NCBI RefSeq assembly: GCF_004146235.1
Contig: NZ_SELO01000032.1
Coordinates: 1-42,472, forward strand
DNA: 42,472 nucleotides
Direction: 5' to 3'
DNA from: Tropicimonas sp. IMCC6043
GTDB taxonomy: Bacteria > Pseudomonadota > Alphaproteobacteria > Rhodobacterales > Rhodobacteraceae
Of this stretch, positions 1 through 7,110 are shown piece after piece. The notes beneath the pieces are model-generated. The model ran no database searches. It saw only the letters and a list, made by a program, of their open reading frames with translations, and had not been told where the DNA came from. Every line of letters begins with the position of its first letter. Position 1 is the first letter of the stretch. Position numbers and translations under genes: made by a program.

Positions 1-133
1 GCTGTCCGAAGCTCCATCGCAGGCAAGCCGAGCGAAAACTTTCCGACCCAAAGCCCGAACGACATCAGATCAGCCCAAGATCAGGACACGAACACGGCTC
101 GATGCCCCGCCCGATGAATATGGCGGGATCAGG

Positions 134-167
134 CAATACAAATAACCCGACGGACATGTCCGTCGGG
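134..167 (-). terminator. Rho-independent terminator of the first VPLPA-CTERM gene
   Basis: A perfect 22-base palindrome at 146-167 (arms CCCGACGGACA / TGTCCGTCGGG) lies 36 bases beyond the stop codon of the minus-strand gene ending at 203. Read on the minus strand it is followed by a U-rich run (TTATTTGTATTG, from 145 down to 134). Stem plus U-run is the standard intrinsic terminator layout. Confidence 0.85.
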
Positions 168-202
168 TCGCTGCCTTGTCTTCGCCCGTATGGGCTGCTC
201 GG

Positions 203-878
203 TCAGGACGCCTTGCGGCGGCGGCGTGACGCCACGCCGAAGCCCGCGAGGGCCGTTCCCATCAGCCAGACGCCAGCCGGCAACGGCACCGGCGTGGTCA
301 TGATGTTGTCCAGGCCCCAACCGATGTTACGCGTCGACGTTCCGACGGTGCCGTTGGAGATCTCCACCGCGTCGAACAGGCTGGAATAGGAGATCGTCGT
401 CACCACTGCGTCGCCAGTTCCGGCGTCGCCGCTTGTAACGACCTTGGTGAAGACCGAGGCGCCGTTCAGAAGGAAGTCGAACGTGAAGACTTCCGCGTTG
501 TTGGTGTTGGTCAGGCCATCGATATCGACAATGTCGAACATGGTGGATGTGACGGCCGACCCGAAGGACATCAGGACGTTGCTCGTCATGTTGTCGTCTT
601 TGAAGTCACTGGTCAGGAAAATGCGGCCCAAATCGCCCGACTTCGGCGTATCGTTCGGCACGAACGCGTCGACCGGATCGCCTGTCTTCACGAGGATGAG
701 GTCCGAGCCATCAAGCGACGAGAAACGAAATGCCGCCATTGCTGAAGCTGGTGCCGACATTCTTCGCATCGCCGACGAACACCTCGTCTTCGAAATTGAC
801 TGTCATGGCTCCGGCCGTGCTGGCCATGGTGCCCGCAAACGCGGCGGCCGCAATCACAAGTCCAAATCTCTTCGTCAT
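203..878 (-). pseudogene. Secreted VPLPA-CTERM sorting-domain protein, interrupted by a one-base frameshift
   Basis: The N-terminal part has a signal peptide (MTKRFGLVIAAAAFAGTMAS, then TAGA) and a short mature stretch ending GGISF. The rest continues in another frame (SSLDGSDLILVKTGD...) to a C-terminal tail of VPLPAGVWLMG, a hydrophobic segment and RRRRKAS. That tail is the VPLPA-CTERM type, a PEP-CTERM relative which in this family is handled by an exosortase (XrtD class). Removing one A from the AAA at 723-725 (one U in the mRNA GUUUC) joins both parts into a single 224-residue frame reading GGISFSSLDGS. I chose the start at 878 because GGGGA sits 9 bases upstream; the ATG at 887 touches that site. 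The frameshift is either a real mutation or an assembly indel. The function of the mature domain is not recognised. Confidence 0.75.
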
Positions 879-1257
879 ACTATGCATTCCCCATATAGGT
901 TGCACCACAAAGGTTGGCGCGACCGCACATTCATTACCAATTGCTAACAACCTATCGGTCATCTTTTGAAATGTGAAGAGACTGCGGCGCGAAGGCGTCA
1001 AAAAACTGCATCTAGCGGCCATGATCGCTAGGATTGTTTATCTAGAGTAAACAGTCTGGTCGACTGGAAAAGAATGATTCCGTTTCGCGCACAGCAGGAC
1101 ATGCTGAGGCCTTGTTCAGCCGAAAGCTCAGCCATCGCCTTCGGCCGCCACTCGCATGTCCGGATCATGGCTCGAATCGACCGCGGGGGGCATGCGTGGG
1201 CATAGGTCCGGATGGGGACCTTGGACGGTTCGGTCGGATCGTCGATGAGGCTCTTGG
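879..1257. other. Intergenic stretch without a convincing gene
   Basis: About 380 bases lie between the start of the first VPLPA gene and the terminator of the second. It should hold the minus-strand promoter of the first gene. The only structure I see is an inverted repeat TGTTTA-7-TAAACA at 1035-1053, centred about 165 bases upstream of the start at 878, which could be an operator. The small reading frames here lack ribosome sites and recognisable protein features. Confidence 0.5.
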
Positions 1258-1291
1258 GAAAGAAAACCCCGGCGGAGAGTTTCCGCCGGGG
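1258..1291 (-). terminator. Rho-independent terminator of the second VPLPA-CTERM gene
   Basis: A 10-base-pair stem (CCCCGGCGGA at 1267-1276, TCCGCCGGGG at 1282-1291) with a 5-base loop lies 29 bases beyond the stop at 1320. On the minus strand it runs into TTTTCTTTCCC, giving the U-tract. Confidence 0.85.
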
Positions 1292-1319
1292 GGCTGACTT
1301 CGAAGCCAAATGCGCCGTG

Positions 1320-1943
1320 TCAGGCGGCCTTGCGGCGGCGACGCATGAATGCCAGGCCAGCGAGGCCGGTCGGCAGCAGAAGCATGCCTGCCGGGAGCGG
1401 AACGGCCGAAACGGTGACGACCCGAACCCAGTCGCCCGGCTCGGTCACACGCATGCCGACATCGATCGTGAAGAGATCGACGAATTGCACGAAATCCGTT
1501 GCGGCGTTTTCGAGGCCGCGATTGCTTCCATAGTTTCCGCCGGCAACATAGGTGACCGGTCCGCCAAGAAAGGAATCCGACGCGAACATGTTGGCGCCAT
1601 TCGTCTCGCTCATGATCCCGATGATCCGTTCGGAGAACGAGAAGGTCGCCGTCGCTGTCACATCGGTACTGCCCGCTGTGTTGAGGAAGATCATGTGGCT
1701 GTCCACAATCGTGCCGGCGGAAATCACGCCACCATCCACGGCAAGGTCGGCAAGCAGCGTGTAGCCCACGATCTCGTTGAAGGCTTCGATGCTTCTGTTG
1801 GTCGGATCGTCCTCGCCAACCGTGGCAGGCGACGCGATAACCGACCCGCCGTTGGAAGCGGTAATCGTCGCAGCCTGCGACACTCCCGCCGCCAGAAGCA
1901 CGGCGACCGCAGCGGCCGTGCGAGAAAGTATTTTCATTTTCAT
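1320..1943 (-). CDS. Secreted VPLPA-CTERM sorting-domain protein
   Basis: A 207-residue exported protein of unknown function. The N-terminus (MKMKILSRTAAAVAVLLAAG then VSQAA) is a classical Sec signal peptide. The C-terminus is VPLPAG, a hydrophobic stretch (MLLLPTGLAGLAFM) and RRRRKAA, the tripartite VPLPA-CTERM signal for exosortase-dependent processing and retention at the cell surface. The mature part is rich in Ala, Thr, Ser and Gly, typical of these surface proteins. The start at 1943 is supported by GGAGGTG five bases upstream; a longer frame to 1994 lacks such a site. It is a tandem neighbour of the frameshifted VPLPA gene, but each has its own terminator, so they are probably separate units. 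No exosortase gene is present in the window. Confidence 0.85.
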   Translation of the reverse strand: MKMKILSRTAAAVAVLLAAGVSQAATITASNGGSVIASPATVGEDDPTNRSIEAFNEIVGYTLLADLAVDGGVISAGTIVDSHMIFLNTAGSTDVTATATFSFSERIIGIMSETNGANMFASDSFLGGPVTYVAGGNYGSNRGLENAATDFVQFVDLFTIDVGMRVTEPGDWVRVVTVSAVPLPAGMLLLPTGLAGLAFMRRRRKAA

Positions 1944-2178
1944 AGCTTCACCTCCAAAAAAAACGGCGGTCCGGACACAATCATCTGCCCCCATAGGCCG
2001 CCAAAGGGATGATAGCAGTTGACGTAACGACTGTTAAGGAGATGGGCCGAAGTGTGGCGACAGTCTTCTTATCTGGAGGAAAGTCCCGTGCTTGTCGGCG
2101 CAAATGTTTCCGAATTGCGGTCAATACGGCCAAACTAGCAAAGATTGTCGTTAAGTTCGGCGATTGTTGCCATCCGAA

Positions 2179-3399
2179 TCAGCCGAATTCCCGCTCGTCC
2201 TCCTCGACCGCTTTGAGCATGTCCTGCATGATGTCCGGATCGGCCGCGTGGACGCGATTCCAAGTCGGGATCGAGGGCGGTTCGGCCGGATTGTCGAGGA
2301 AGATCTGGCCGGCCAGCACCACGTTGCGGGCAAAAAGCTCGATCGCGGCTTCTTCCTGGTGGCGGTCGATCGAGAGCCCGTTCATGCGCGCGTCGTTGTA
2401 GTAGCAGTCGAGCAGGTCGAGGGCGGAACGGTAATACGTCGCCTTGAGCGAGCGGAAGACGGCTTCCGAGAACACCGTCCCGTCTGTCGCGAGCTTGCGG
2501 TAGACCGCCTTGCAGATATCGACCGACATCCGGGAGAGGCCGGCACTGGCGTCCTCCTCAGAGAGCGGCTGGTGCTTGTGGTCGTAGGTGTCGGCGATCT
2601 CGACCTGGCAGACCGATTTCGGAGCAAGGTTCCGCCAGCCTTCCGAGAGCACACCGATCTCGAGGCCCCAGTCGGAGGGGATGCGCAGGTCCGGCAGCAC
2701 CGAGACGCGCATCGCGAATTCGCCCGAGAGCGGGTAGCGGAAGCTCCTGAGATAGTCGAGGTAGTCCCGGTCGCCGACCACCCGCTTGAGCGCGATCAGC
2801 AGCGGCGAAACCAGCAGGCGCGAGACGCGGCCGTTGAGCTTGGAACCGTCGGTGCGCGGATAGAAGCCCTTCGCCATCTGGTAGGAGAAGGCCGGATTGG
2901 CCACCGGATAGACCAGGCGAGCCAGCATGTCGCGCGTATAGGTGGTAATGTCGCAATCGTGGATGGCGACGGAGGAGCAGTCCTGGCAAGCCAGGAGATA
3001 CCCGATGCAGGTCCAGACATTCTTGCCCTTGCCGGGCTCGCGCGGCGCGAGGTCGAGCTTGCGCAGCCGCTCCTGGATCTCCAGCATCCGCGGCCCGTCG
3101 TTCCAGATCACTGAATGGTGCTGTGGCAGGACCGAAAAGAACTCGCGCGCGTGGCGGAACTGCTTTTCGTTGGCGCGGTCGAGGCCGATGACGATGCGGT
3201 GAAGATACGGCGCCTGCTTCAACTCATCGAGGATATTTCCGAGTGCCGGACCCTCGAGCTCGGAATAGAGCGAGGGCAGGATGAGCGCGATCTTGCGCGA
3301 CCCCGACAGCGTGACCAGTTCGCGCGTCAGTGCCTCGGTCGTCGTGGTGCGCAGGTTGTGAAGCGTGGCGATATTGCCGTTCTGGTGGAAGTCGGCCAT
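2179..3399 (-). CDS. gpgS: Glucosyl-3-phosphoglycerate synthase (GT81 glycosyltransferase)
   Basis: Predicted to transfer a hexose, probably glucose from a nucleotide sugar, to 3-phosphoglycerate, the first step of glucosylglycerate synthesis in the cytoplasm. The 406-residue protein has the GT-A layout. It has an aspartate-rich metal motif HDCD at about 147-150 and the GT81 block RVSRLLVSPLLIAL (191-204). These are followed by YPLSGEFA (222-229), WGLEIGVL (244-251) and DHKHQPL (273-279). I recall the same order in mycobacterial GpgS, where a histidine in the last block binds the metal. Spacing to the upstream phosphatase is 11 bases with GAGAGGA before the ATG, so they are translated from one message. 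Mannosyl rather than glucosyl specificity cannot be excluded from sequence alone. Confidence 0.8.
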   Translation of the reverse strand: MADFHQNGNIATLHNLRTTTTEALTRELVTLSGSRKIALILPSLYSELEGPALGNILDELKQAPYLHRIVIGLDRANEKQFRHAREFFSVLPQHHSVIWNDGPRMLEIQERLRKLDLAPREPGKGKNVWTCIGYLLACQDCSSVAIHDCDITTYTRDMLARLVYPVANPAFSYQMAKGFYPRTDGSKLNGRVSRLLVSPLLIALKRVVGDRDYLDYLRSFRYPLSGEFAMRVSVLPDLRIPSDWGLEIGVLSEGWRNLAPKSVCQVEIADTYDHKHQPLSEEDASAGLSRMSVDICKAVYRKLATDGTVFSEAVFRSLKATYYRSALDLLDCYYNDARMNGLSIDRHQEEAAIELFARNVVLAGQIFLDNPAEPPSIPTWNRVHAADPDIMQDMLKAVEEDEREFG

Positions 3400-3410
3400 G
3401 GAAGATCCTC

Positions 3411-4190
3411 TCAGAGGTTCAATTTTGTGAGCAAATCAATGACGGCGGCGTTCCAGCCCTCGGGGCCAGGCCGCGTCGTGCGATGGATGAGACCGGCCGC
3501 TTCGCCGGGCAGCGGTTGCAGCGGGGCGCCGTGCGGGTTGGCCACGATCACCGCATGATCGGCGGCTTCCAGCATCTCGACATCATTCGGCGCGTCGCCG
3601 AGGGCGAGCCAGGGCGGGTTTCCATAGCGGGCGGCGATCTCGTCCATCCGGTCGGCCTTGGTGCCGCCGAAGGACAGTGTCAGAAAGCGCCCGCCGCGCC
3701 GCCCCTGGATATCGAGCTTGCCGAGCGCGCGGAGAAACTCCCGAAGCTCGCCCGGGCCGCCATAGAAGAGACCCGGTTCGGAGAACTGGCGCTGGCCAGC
3801 GAGGCGCGCCTCCTCCGGCGGAAGGCCGGTCGCCTGAGCGATGCCGTGCGGCCCGAGGTCGTGGAACCCTTCGAAAAGGGCGCGCAGATAGGGAGAGGTC
3901 TCATTGATCGCAGCGAGGAGGCTCACATAGGTGCCGGCATCAGCGGTCGCTTTCGGATCCGGGTCGAGAATGCCGGCGCCGTTCTCGACAATCGCCGGAC
4001 AGGCGGTGCAGCCGACCTTCTTCTGGATCTCGGCGATCTCCACGGAGGTCTTGGAGGACGCCAGGATCAGCGGAATCTCCAACGCTGCAAGGCGGTCGAG
4101 CGCGGGCCGGGCAGGCGCAAAGCTATAGGTCGCATGGTCCAGCAAGGTGCCGTCGAGATCGGTGAACACGATCAGCGGGGGGCTCCCCAT
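3411..4190 (-). CDS. gpgP: HAD phosphatase of the mannosyl/glucosyl-3-phosphoglycerate phosphatase family
   Basis: A 259-residue haloacid-dehalogenase phosphatase expected to dephosphorylate the product of the neighbouring synthase, giving glucosyl- or mannosylglycerate, a compatible solute. Motif I is TDLDGTLLD (10-18) with the nucleophile at D11 and acid/base D13. Motif II is in LILASSKT, and motif IV is GDAPNDVEML near the C-terminus. VENGAGI is typical of the MPGP subfamily (Cof-type cap). Length fits the family. Its ribosome site GAGGAG overlaps the stop codon of the ABC permease, which points to translational coupling in one operon. The substrate assignment rests largely on the adjacent synthase. 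The gene symbol is inferred from that pairing. Confidence 0.75.
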   Translation of the reverse strand: MGSPPLIVFTDLDGTLLDHATYSFAPARPALDRLAALEIPLILASSKTSVEIAEIQKKVGCTACPAIVENGAGILDPDPKATADAGTYVSLLAAINETSPYLRALFEGFHDLGPHGIAQATGLPPEEARLAGQRQFSEPGLFYGGPGELREFLRALGKLDIQGRRGGRFLTLSFGGTKADRMDEIAARYGNPPWLALGDAPNDVEMLEAADHAVIVANPHGAPLQPLPGEAAGLIHRTTRPGPEGWNAAVIDLLTKLNL

Positions 4191-4200
4191 CTAGCGCTCC

Positions 4201-4959
4201 TCAGTCGCGCACAGCCCAGCCGGCCAGCGCTTTTTCCAATGCGATGACCACGTAATAGAGCAAGATGCCGAGAGCCGCGAGGGCGATAAGCACCGCGAAC
4301 ATCAGCGGGTAGTCGGAATTGGTCTTGCCCGAATCGAAGAGCGCACCGAGGCCGCGACCATGCGGCGAGACGATCTCCATCAGGTTGGTGCCGATGAAGG
4401 CCAGTGTCACCGCGACCTTCAGTGCGCCGAAGAATTCCGGGAGAGTCTTGGGCAGCGCGATCTTCCAGAAGATCGTGACCTTTGAGGCGCCGAGCGCCGC
4501 GAGGATGTCGCGGTATTCGGGCTCGAGCGTCGACAGGCCGATGGAGACCGAAACGGCGATCGGGAAGAACGAGATCATGAAGGCGATGAGCACTGTGTTG
4601 AAGTCATGCGCGCCGACGAACATCAGCGCGACGATGGGGACCACGGTCGCCTTGGGGATGGCGTTGAAGCCAACCAGCAACGGGTAGAGCCCCTCGCGGG
4701 CGATCCTGCTGAAGCCCATGACCATGCCGAGCGCTGTGCCGAAGACGATGGCGAGGGCGAGCCCGGCGACCGTGCGCCAGAGCGTCTGCCAGGAATTTAT
4801 GAGGAACAAGTCGGCATATTTGACATAGGCCGGCCAGATGTCGGAGGGCGACGCCATCTTGTAGTTCGGCCAGCCCATGACCCAGACGAGCGCTTCCCAG
4901 AGAACGAGGAACAGGAGGAGGGCGGCCGCGGGGACGACGACCTTGTGGACGAGATTCAT
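4201..4959 (-). CDS. ABC transporter permease, nitrate/taurine/thiamine-precursor type
   Basis: A 252-residue inner-membrane permease of the BPD (SsuC/TauC/ThiX) class. It has about six membrane segments, beginning AAALLLFLVLWEAL near the N-terminus. The coupling-helix loop is DILAALGASKVTIFWKIALP, with the EAA-type A-L-G-A-S pattern that contacts the ATPase. The start at 4959 is chosen because it overlaps the ATPase stop by four bases (ATGA), the usual coupling in such operons; longer in-frame sequence upstream overlaps the ATPase and is not coding here. It forms the channel for the binding protein encoded at 5845. The substrate is not determined. Confidence 0.85.
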   Translation of the reverse strand: MNLVHKVVVPAAALLLFLVLWEALVWVMGWPNYKMASPSDIWPAYVKYADLFLINSWQTLWRTVAGLALAIVFGTALGMVMGFSRIAREGLYPLLVGFNAIPKATVVPIVALMFVGAHDFNTVLIAFMISFFPIAVSVSIGLSTLEPEYRDILAALGASKVTIFWKIALPKTLPEFFGALKVAVTLAFIGTNLMEIVSPHGRGLGALFDSGKTNSDYPLMFAVLIALAALGILLYYVVIALEKALAGWAVRD

Positions 4960-5765
4960 GCGGGCTCCGCGGGGCTGCCGGCGGGCGCACGGCCCTGGGC
5001 GATTTCGATCTGGTGGCGCAGGATGGTGAGCATTTCGGCCGCCTCGTGAGTGTAGAGATGGTCGAGGTCGCGCGGGCCGGACATCGGCACGTCGAGAACG
5101 TATTGCGCATGCGCCGGCCGACCCGAGAGCACCACGACCTGGTCGGCGAGGAAGATCGACTCGCGCAGGTCGTGGGTGATGAGGAGGCCCGTGAAGGGCT
5201 CCTTCTCCTTCACCTGGTGCATGGTTTGCCAGAGATCTTCGCGAGTGAAGGCGTCGAGCGCACCGAAAGGCTCGTCGAGGATCAACACGTCCGGCTGATG
5301 AACCAGCGCGCGGCAGAGCGAAGCCCGCTGGCGCATGCCGCCCGAAAGCTCGGAGGGCCGTTTGTCCTCGAAGCCTTCGAGGCCGACAAGCGCCAGAAGA
5401 TATCGCGCCCTCTCCTCCTGCTGCTTCTTCGTGGTTTTCGTCGGCACGATTTCCATCGGCAGCATGACGTTTTGCAGGATCGTCCGCCACTCCAGCATCA
5501 CCGGGTTCTGGAAGGCCATGCCAACCGTGGACCGCGGCGTTTTCACCCTCTGACCATGCAGCCAGACCTCGCCCTCGTCCGGGATCATCAAGCCCGCCAC
5601 CAGCCGGGTCAGCGTGGACTTTCCGCAGCCAGATGGCCCGACGACGGCGCAGAAGCCGCCCTCCTCGACTGCGAGATTCAAACCGTCCAGCACCTGGAGC
5701 GGCCCGCTCTTGGTCCGGAACGTGTGGCTGACATGCTTGATGTCGATCAGCGGTGCGTCGCCCAT
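4956..5765 (-). CDS. ABC transporter ATP-binding protein, nitrate/taurine/thiamine-precursor type
   Basis: A 269-residue ATPase energising the importer. Visible motifs are Walker A GPSGCGKST (43-51), the Q-loop (AFQNPVMLEW), signature LSGGMRQR, Walker B VLILDEPFGALD and the H-loop histidine in LLITHDLRES. The sequence fits the SsuB/TauB/ThiZ group, which pairs with NMT1-like binding proteins. It overlaps the permease by four bases. A 79-base gap with a strong hairpin separates it from the binding-protein gene upstream. Confidence 0.88.
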   Translation of the reverse strand: MGDAPLIDIKHVSHTFRTKSGPLQVLDGLNLAVEEGGFCAVVGPSGCGKSTLTRLVAGLMIPDEGEVWLHGQRVKTPRSTVGMAFQNPVMLEWRTILQNVMLPMEIVPTKTTKKQQEERARYLLALVGLEGFEDKRPSELSGGMRQRASLCRALVHQPDVLILDEPFGALDAFTREDLWQTMHQVKEKEPFTGLLITHDLRESIFLADQVVVLSGRPAHAQYVLDVPMSGPRDLDHLYTHEAAEMLTILRHQIEIAQGRAPAGSPAEPA

Positions 5766-5816
5766 GGCCTGCCTCGGGGTCTTCGTCGTTATGGTGCTCC
5801 GCCGAAGGCGGAAAGC

Positions 5817-5838
5817 CGGCCCGCCGTGTGGCGGGCCG
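5817..5838 (-). promoter_or_regulatory. Hairpin between binding-protein and ATPase genes
   Basis: A perfect 9-base-pair stem (CGGCCCGCC / GGCGGGCCG) with a GTGT loop follows the binding-protein stop at 5845. A second small stem (CCGCC-GAA-GGCGG, 5800-5812) lies just beyond. There is no U-tract, so full termination is unlikely. Such hairpins after the binding-protein gene commonly stabilise its mRNA or reduce read-through, giving more binding protein than membrane subunits. Confidence 0.55.
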
Positions 5839-5844
5839 TGAGCA

Positions 5845-6855
5845 TCACTTCAGTTCGAAAAGCCCCTCGGGGAGGAAGGACCCGTCGAAGTAGAGCGACG
5901 CGTCGGGCGCGTTCTGGAACTCGTAGTTCATGCCGAGTTGCTCGACGGCCGTCTTCATCCGGGCCGGGTCGATGCCGCCGAAACCGTTCTCCTTAACGTA
6001 GTCGGTGAGCACGTTGTCGGCGATGGAAAGCTCGAGCCGGCGCTGTTCCAGCGCCGCATCGGCGGCCGGGTTCCGCGCGATCACGGCCGCAGCGCCCATT
6101 GCCGGATCTGCGATGACATCCTGCCATCCGGCGGCGATCGCCGCGAGAAAGCCCTTGATCTCGTCGGGATGCTCGGCGGCGTAGTCGGTGTTGACGATGA
6201 TCGCGTTGCCATAGAGCGCGAGCCCGTGATCGGCCATCAGGATGACCGAAATGTCCTCTTCCGGCACGCCCAGGCGAACGAGGTTCAGGAAAGAGGAGAA
6301 GGAAAAGCCGGTGATCGCGGCGACCTTGCCCTCCGCCAGCATCGGCTCGCGGGTCGGGAAGCCGACCGGCTCGACGGTGATCGTCGTCGGGTCGATCCCG
6401 GCAGCCTCGGCGAAGGCCGGGAACTGTGCCCAGGCGCCGTCGGGGGGCGGTGCGCCAAGCACTTTGCCCTCGAGATCATTCGGTGCCTCGACGCCGAGCG
6501 ACTTCCGTCCGACGATGGCGAAGGGCGGCTTGTCGTAGATCATCATCACGGCGGTGACAGGTGCGCCGGGGTTCTGGTCGAGGAACTTGACGAGCGAGTT
6601 GATGTCGGCGAAGCCCACCGGGAAGGCGCCGGTGGCAACCTTCGGAATGGCGTCGAGCGAACCCTGTCCGGCGGTCACTTCGACCTCGAGGCCGGCATCG
6701 GCAAAATGGCCGTTGTCGATCGCGGCGAAATAGGCCGCCGAGGGTCCTTCGAACTTCCAGTCGAGTGCGAAGGGGAGCTTGGTCGTCTGCGCCTGGGCGA
6801 GGCCGGCACTGAATGCTACGGCCATGGATATGGCTGTGATGGTTCGGTGGAACAC
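5845..6855 (-). CDS. ABC transporter substrate-binding protein, NMT1/THI5-like
   Basis: A 336-residue periplasmic binding protein. It has a Sec signal peptide (MFHRTITAISMAVAFSAGLA, then QAQ) and a mature start KLPFALDWKFEGPSAAYFAA typical of the NMT1/THI5 superfamily. That group includes binding proteins for pyrimidine thiamine precursors, riboflavin, taurine and nitrate. Start is GTG at 6855, supported by GAGGAGA six bases upstream. It is the first gene of a five-gene minus-strand run with ATPase, permease, phosphatase and gpgS. The DWKFEGP opening resembles ThiY/RibY-like proteins, but I see no TPP or FMN riboswitch in front of it, so the ligand is open. Confidence 0.8.
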   Translation of the reverse strand: MFHRTITAISMAVAFSAGLAQAQTTKLPFALDWKFEGPSAAYFAAIDNGHFADAGLEVEVTAGQGSLDAIPKVATGAFPVGFADINSLVKFLDQNPGAPVTAVMMIYDKPPFAIVGRKSLGVEAPNDLEGKVLGAPPPDGAWAQFPAFAEAAGIDPTTITVEPVGFPTREPMLAEGKVAAITGFSFSSFLNLVRLGVPEEDISVILMADHGLALYGNAIIVNTDYAAEHPDEIKGFLAAIAAGWQDVIADPAMGAAAVIARNPAADAALEQRRLELSIADNVLTDYVKENGFGGIDPARMKTAVEQLGMNYEFQNAPDASLYFDGSFLPEGLFELK

Positions 6856-6990
6856 GTGACTCTCCTCGATGTTTTCTGCCGGGACACTGGGGGCAAATCC
6901 CGATCTTCGGGAGCAGGCGGCGCGGAGAGTGTCCGCGCGCTGCTCGCAATTGGGGCGTTTGCGCGAAAAATGGGCGACTATGCCGGAGAT

Positions 6991-7016
6991 CCGGGCAGTC
7001 GCTGCATGGCGACTGC
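6991..7016. repeat. Perfect inverted repeat in the intergenic region
   Basis: Arms GGGCAGTCGC and GCGACTGCCC with a six-base loop form a 10-base-pair stem between the cpdB-like terminator hairpin and the ABC operon start. No U-tract follows on either strand. It could be an operator or leader structure of the ABC operon, or a second-stage terminator. Confidence 0.5.
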
Positions 7017-7060
7017 CCCTGCCTTCGGTCTCGTGGCTGATGTTACGCGCGGTATGCCAG

Positions 7061-7090
7061 TCAGGCGAGGCGGGTTGACACCTCGCCTGA
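7061..7090 (-). terminator. Candidate terminator after the cyclic-nucleotide phosphodiesterase gene
   Basis: Stem TCAGGCGAGG (7061-7070) / CCTCGCCTGA (7081-7090) with a ten-base loop starts 21 bases after the stop at 7111 on the minus strand. The downstream sequence is not clearly U-rich, so efficiency is uncertain. Confidence 0.55.
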
Positions 7091-7110
7091 ACTGACCCTG
7101 AACGCGAGGA

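Noticed and set aside
1028-1309. 93-codon minus-strand frame between the two VPLPA genes
   Set aside because: It runs through the terminator stem of the neighbouring gene and has no recognisable protein features.
6856-7058. Possible TPP riboswitch upstream of the THI5-like binding protein
   Set aside because: The conserved thi-box elements (CTGAGA, ACCTGAT, GGATAATGCCAGCG-like stretch) are not present on the minus strand.
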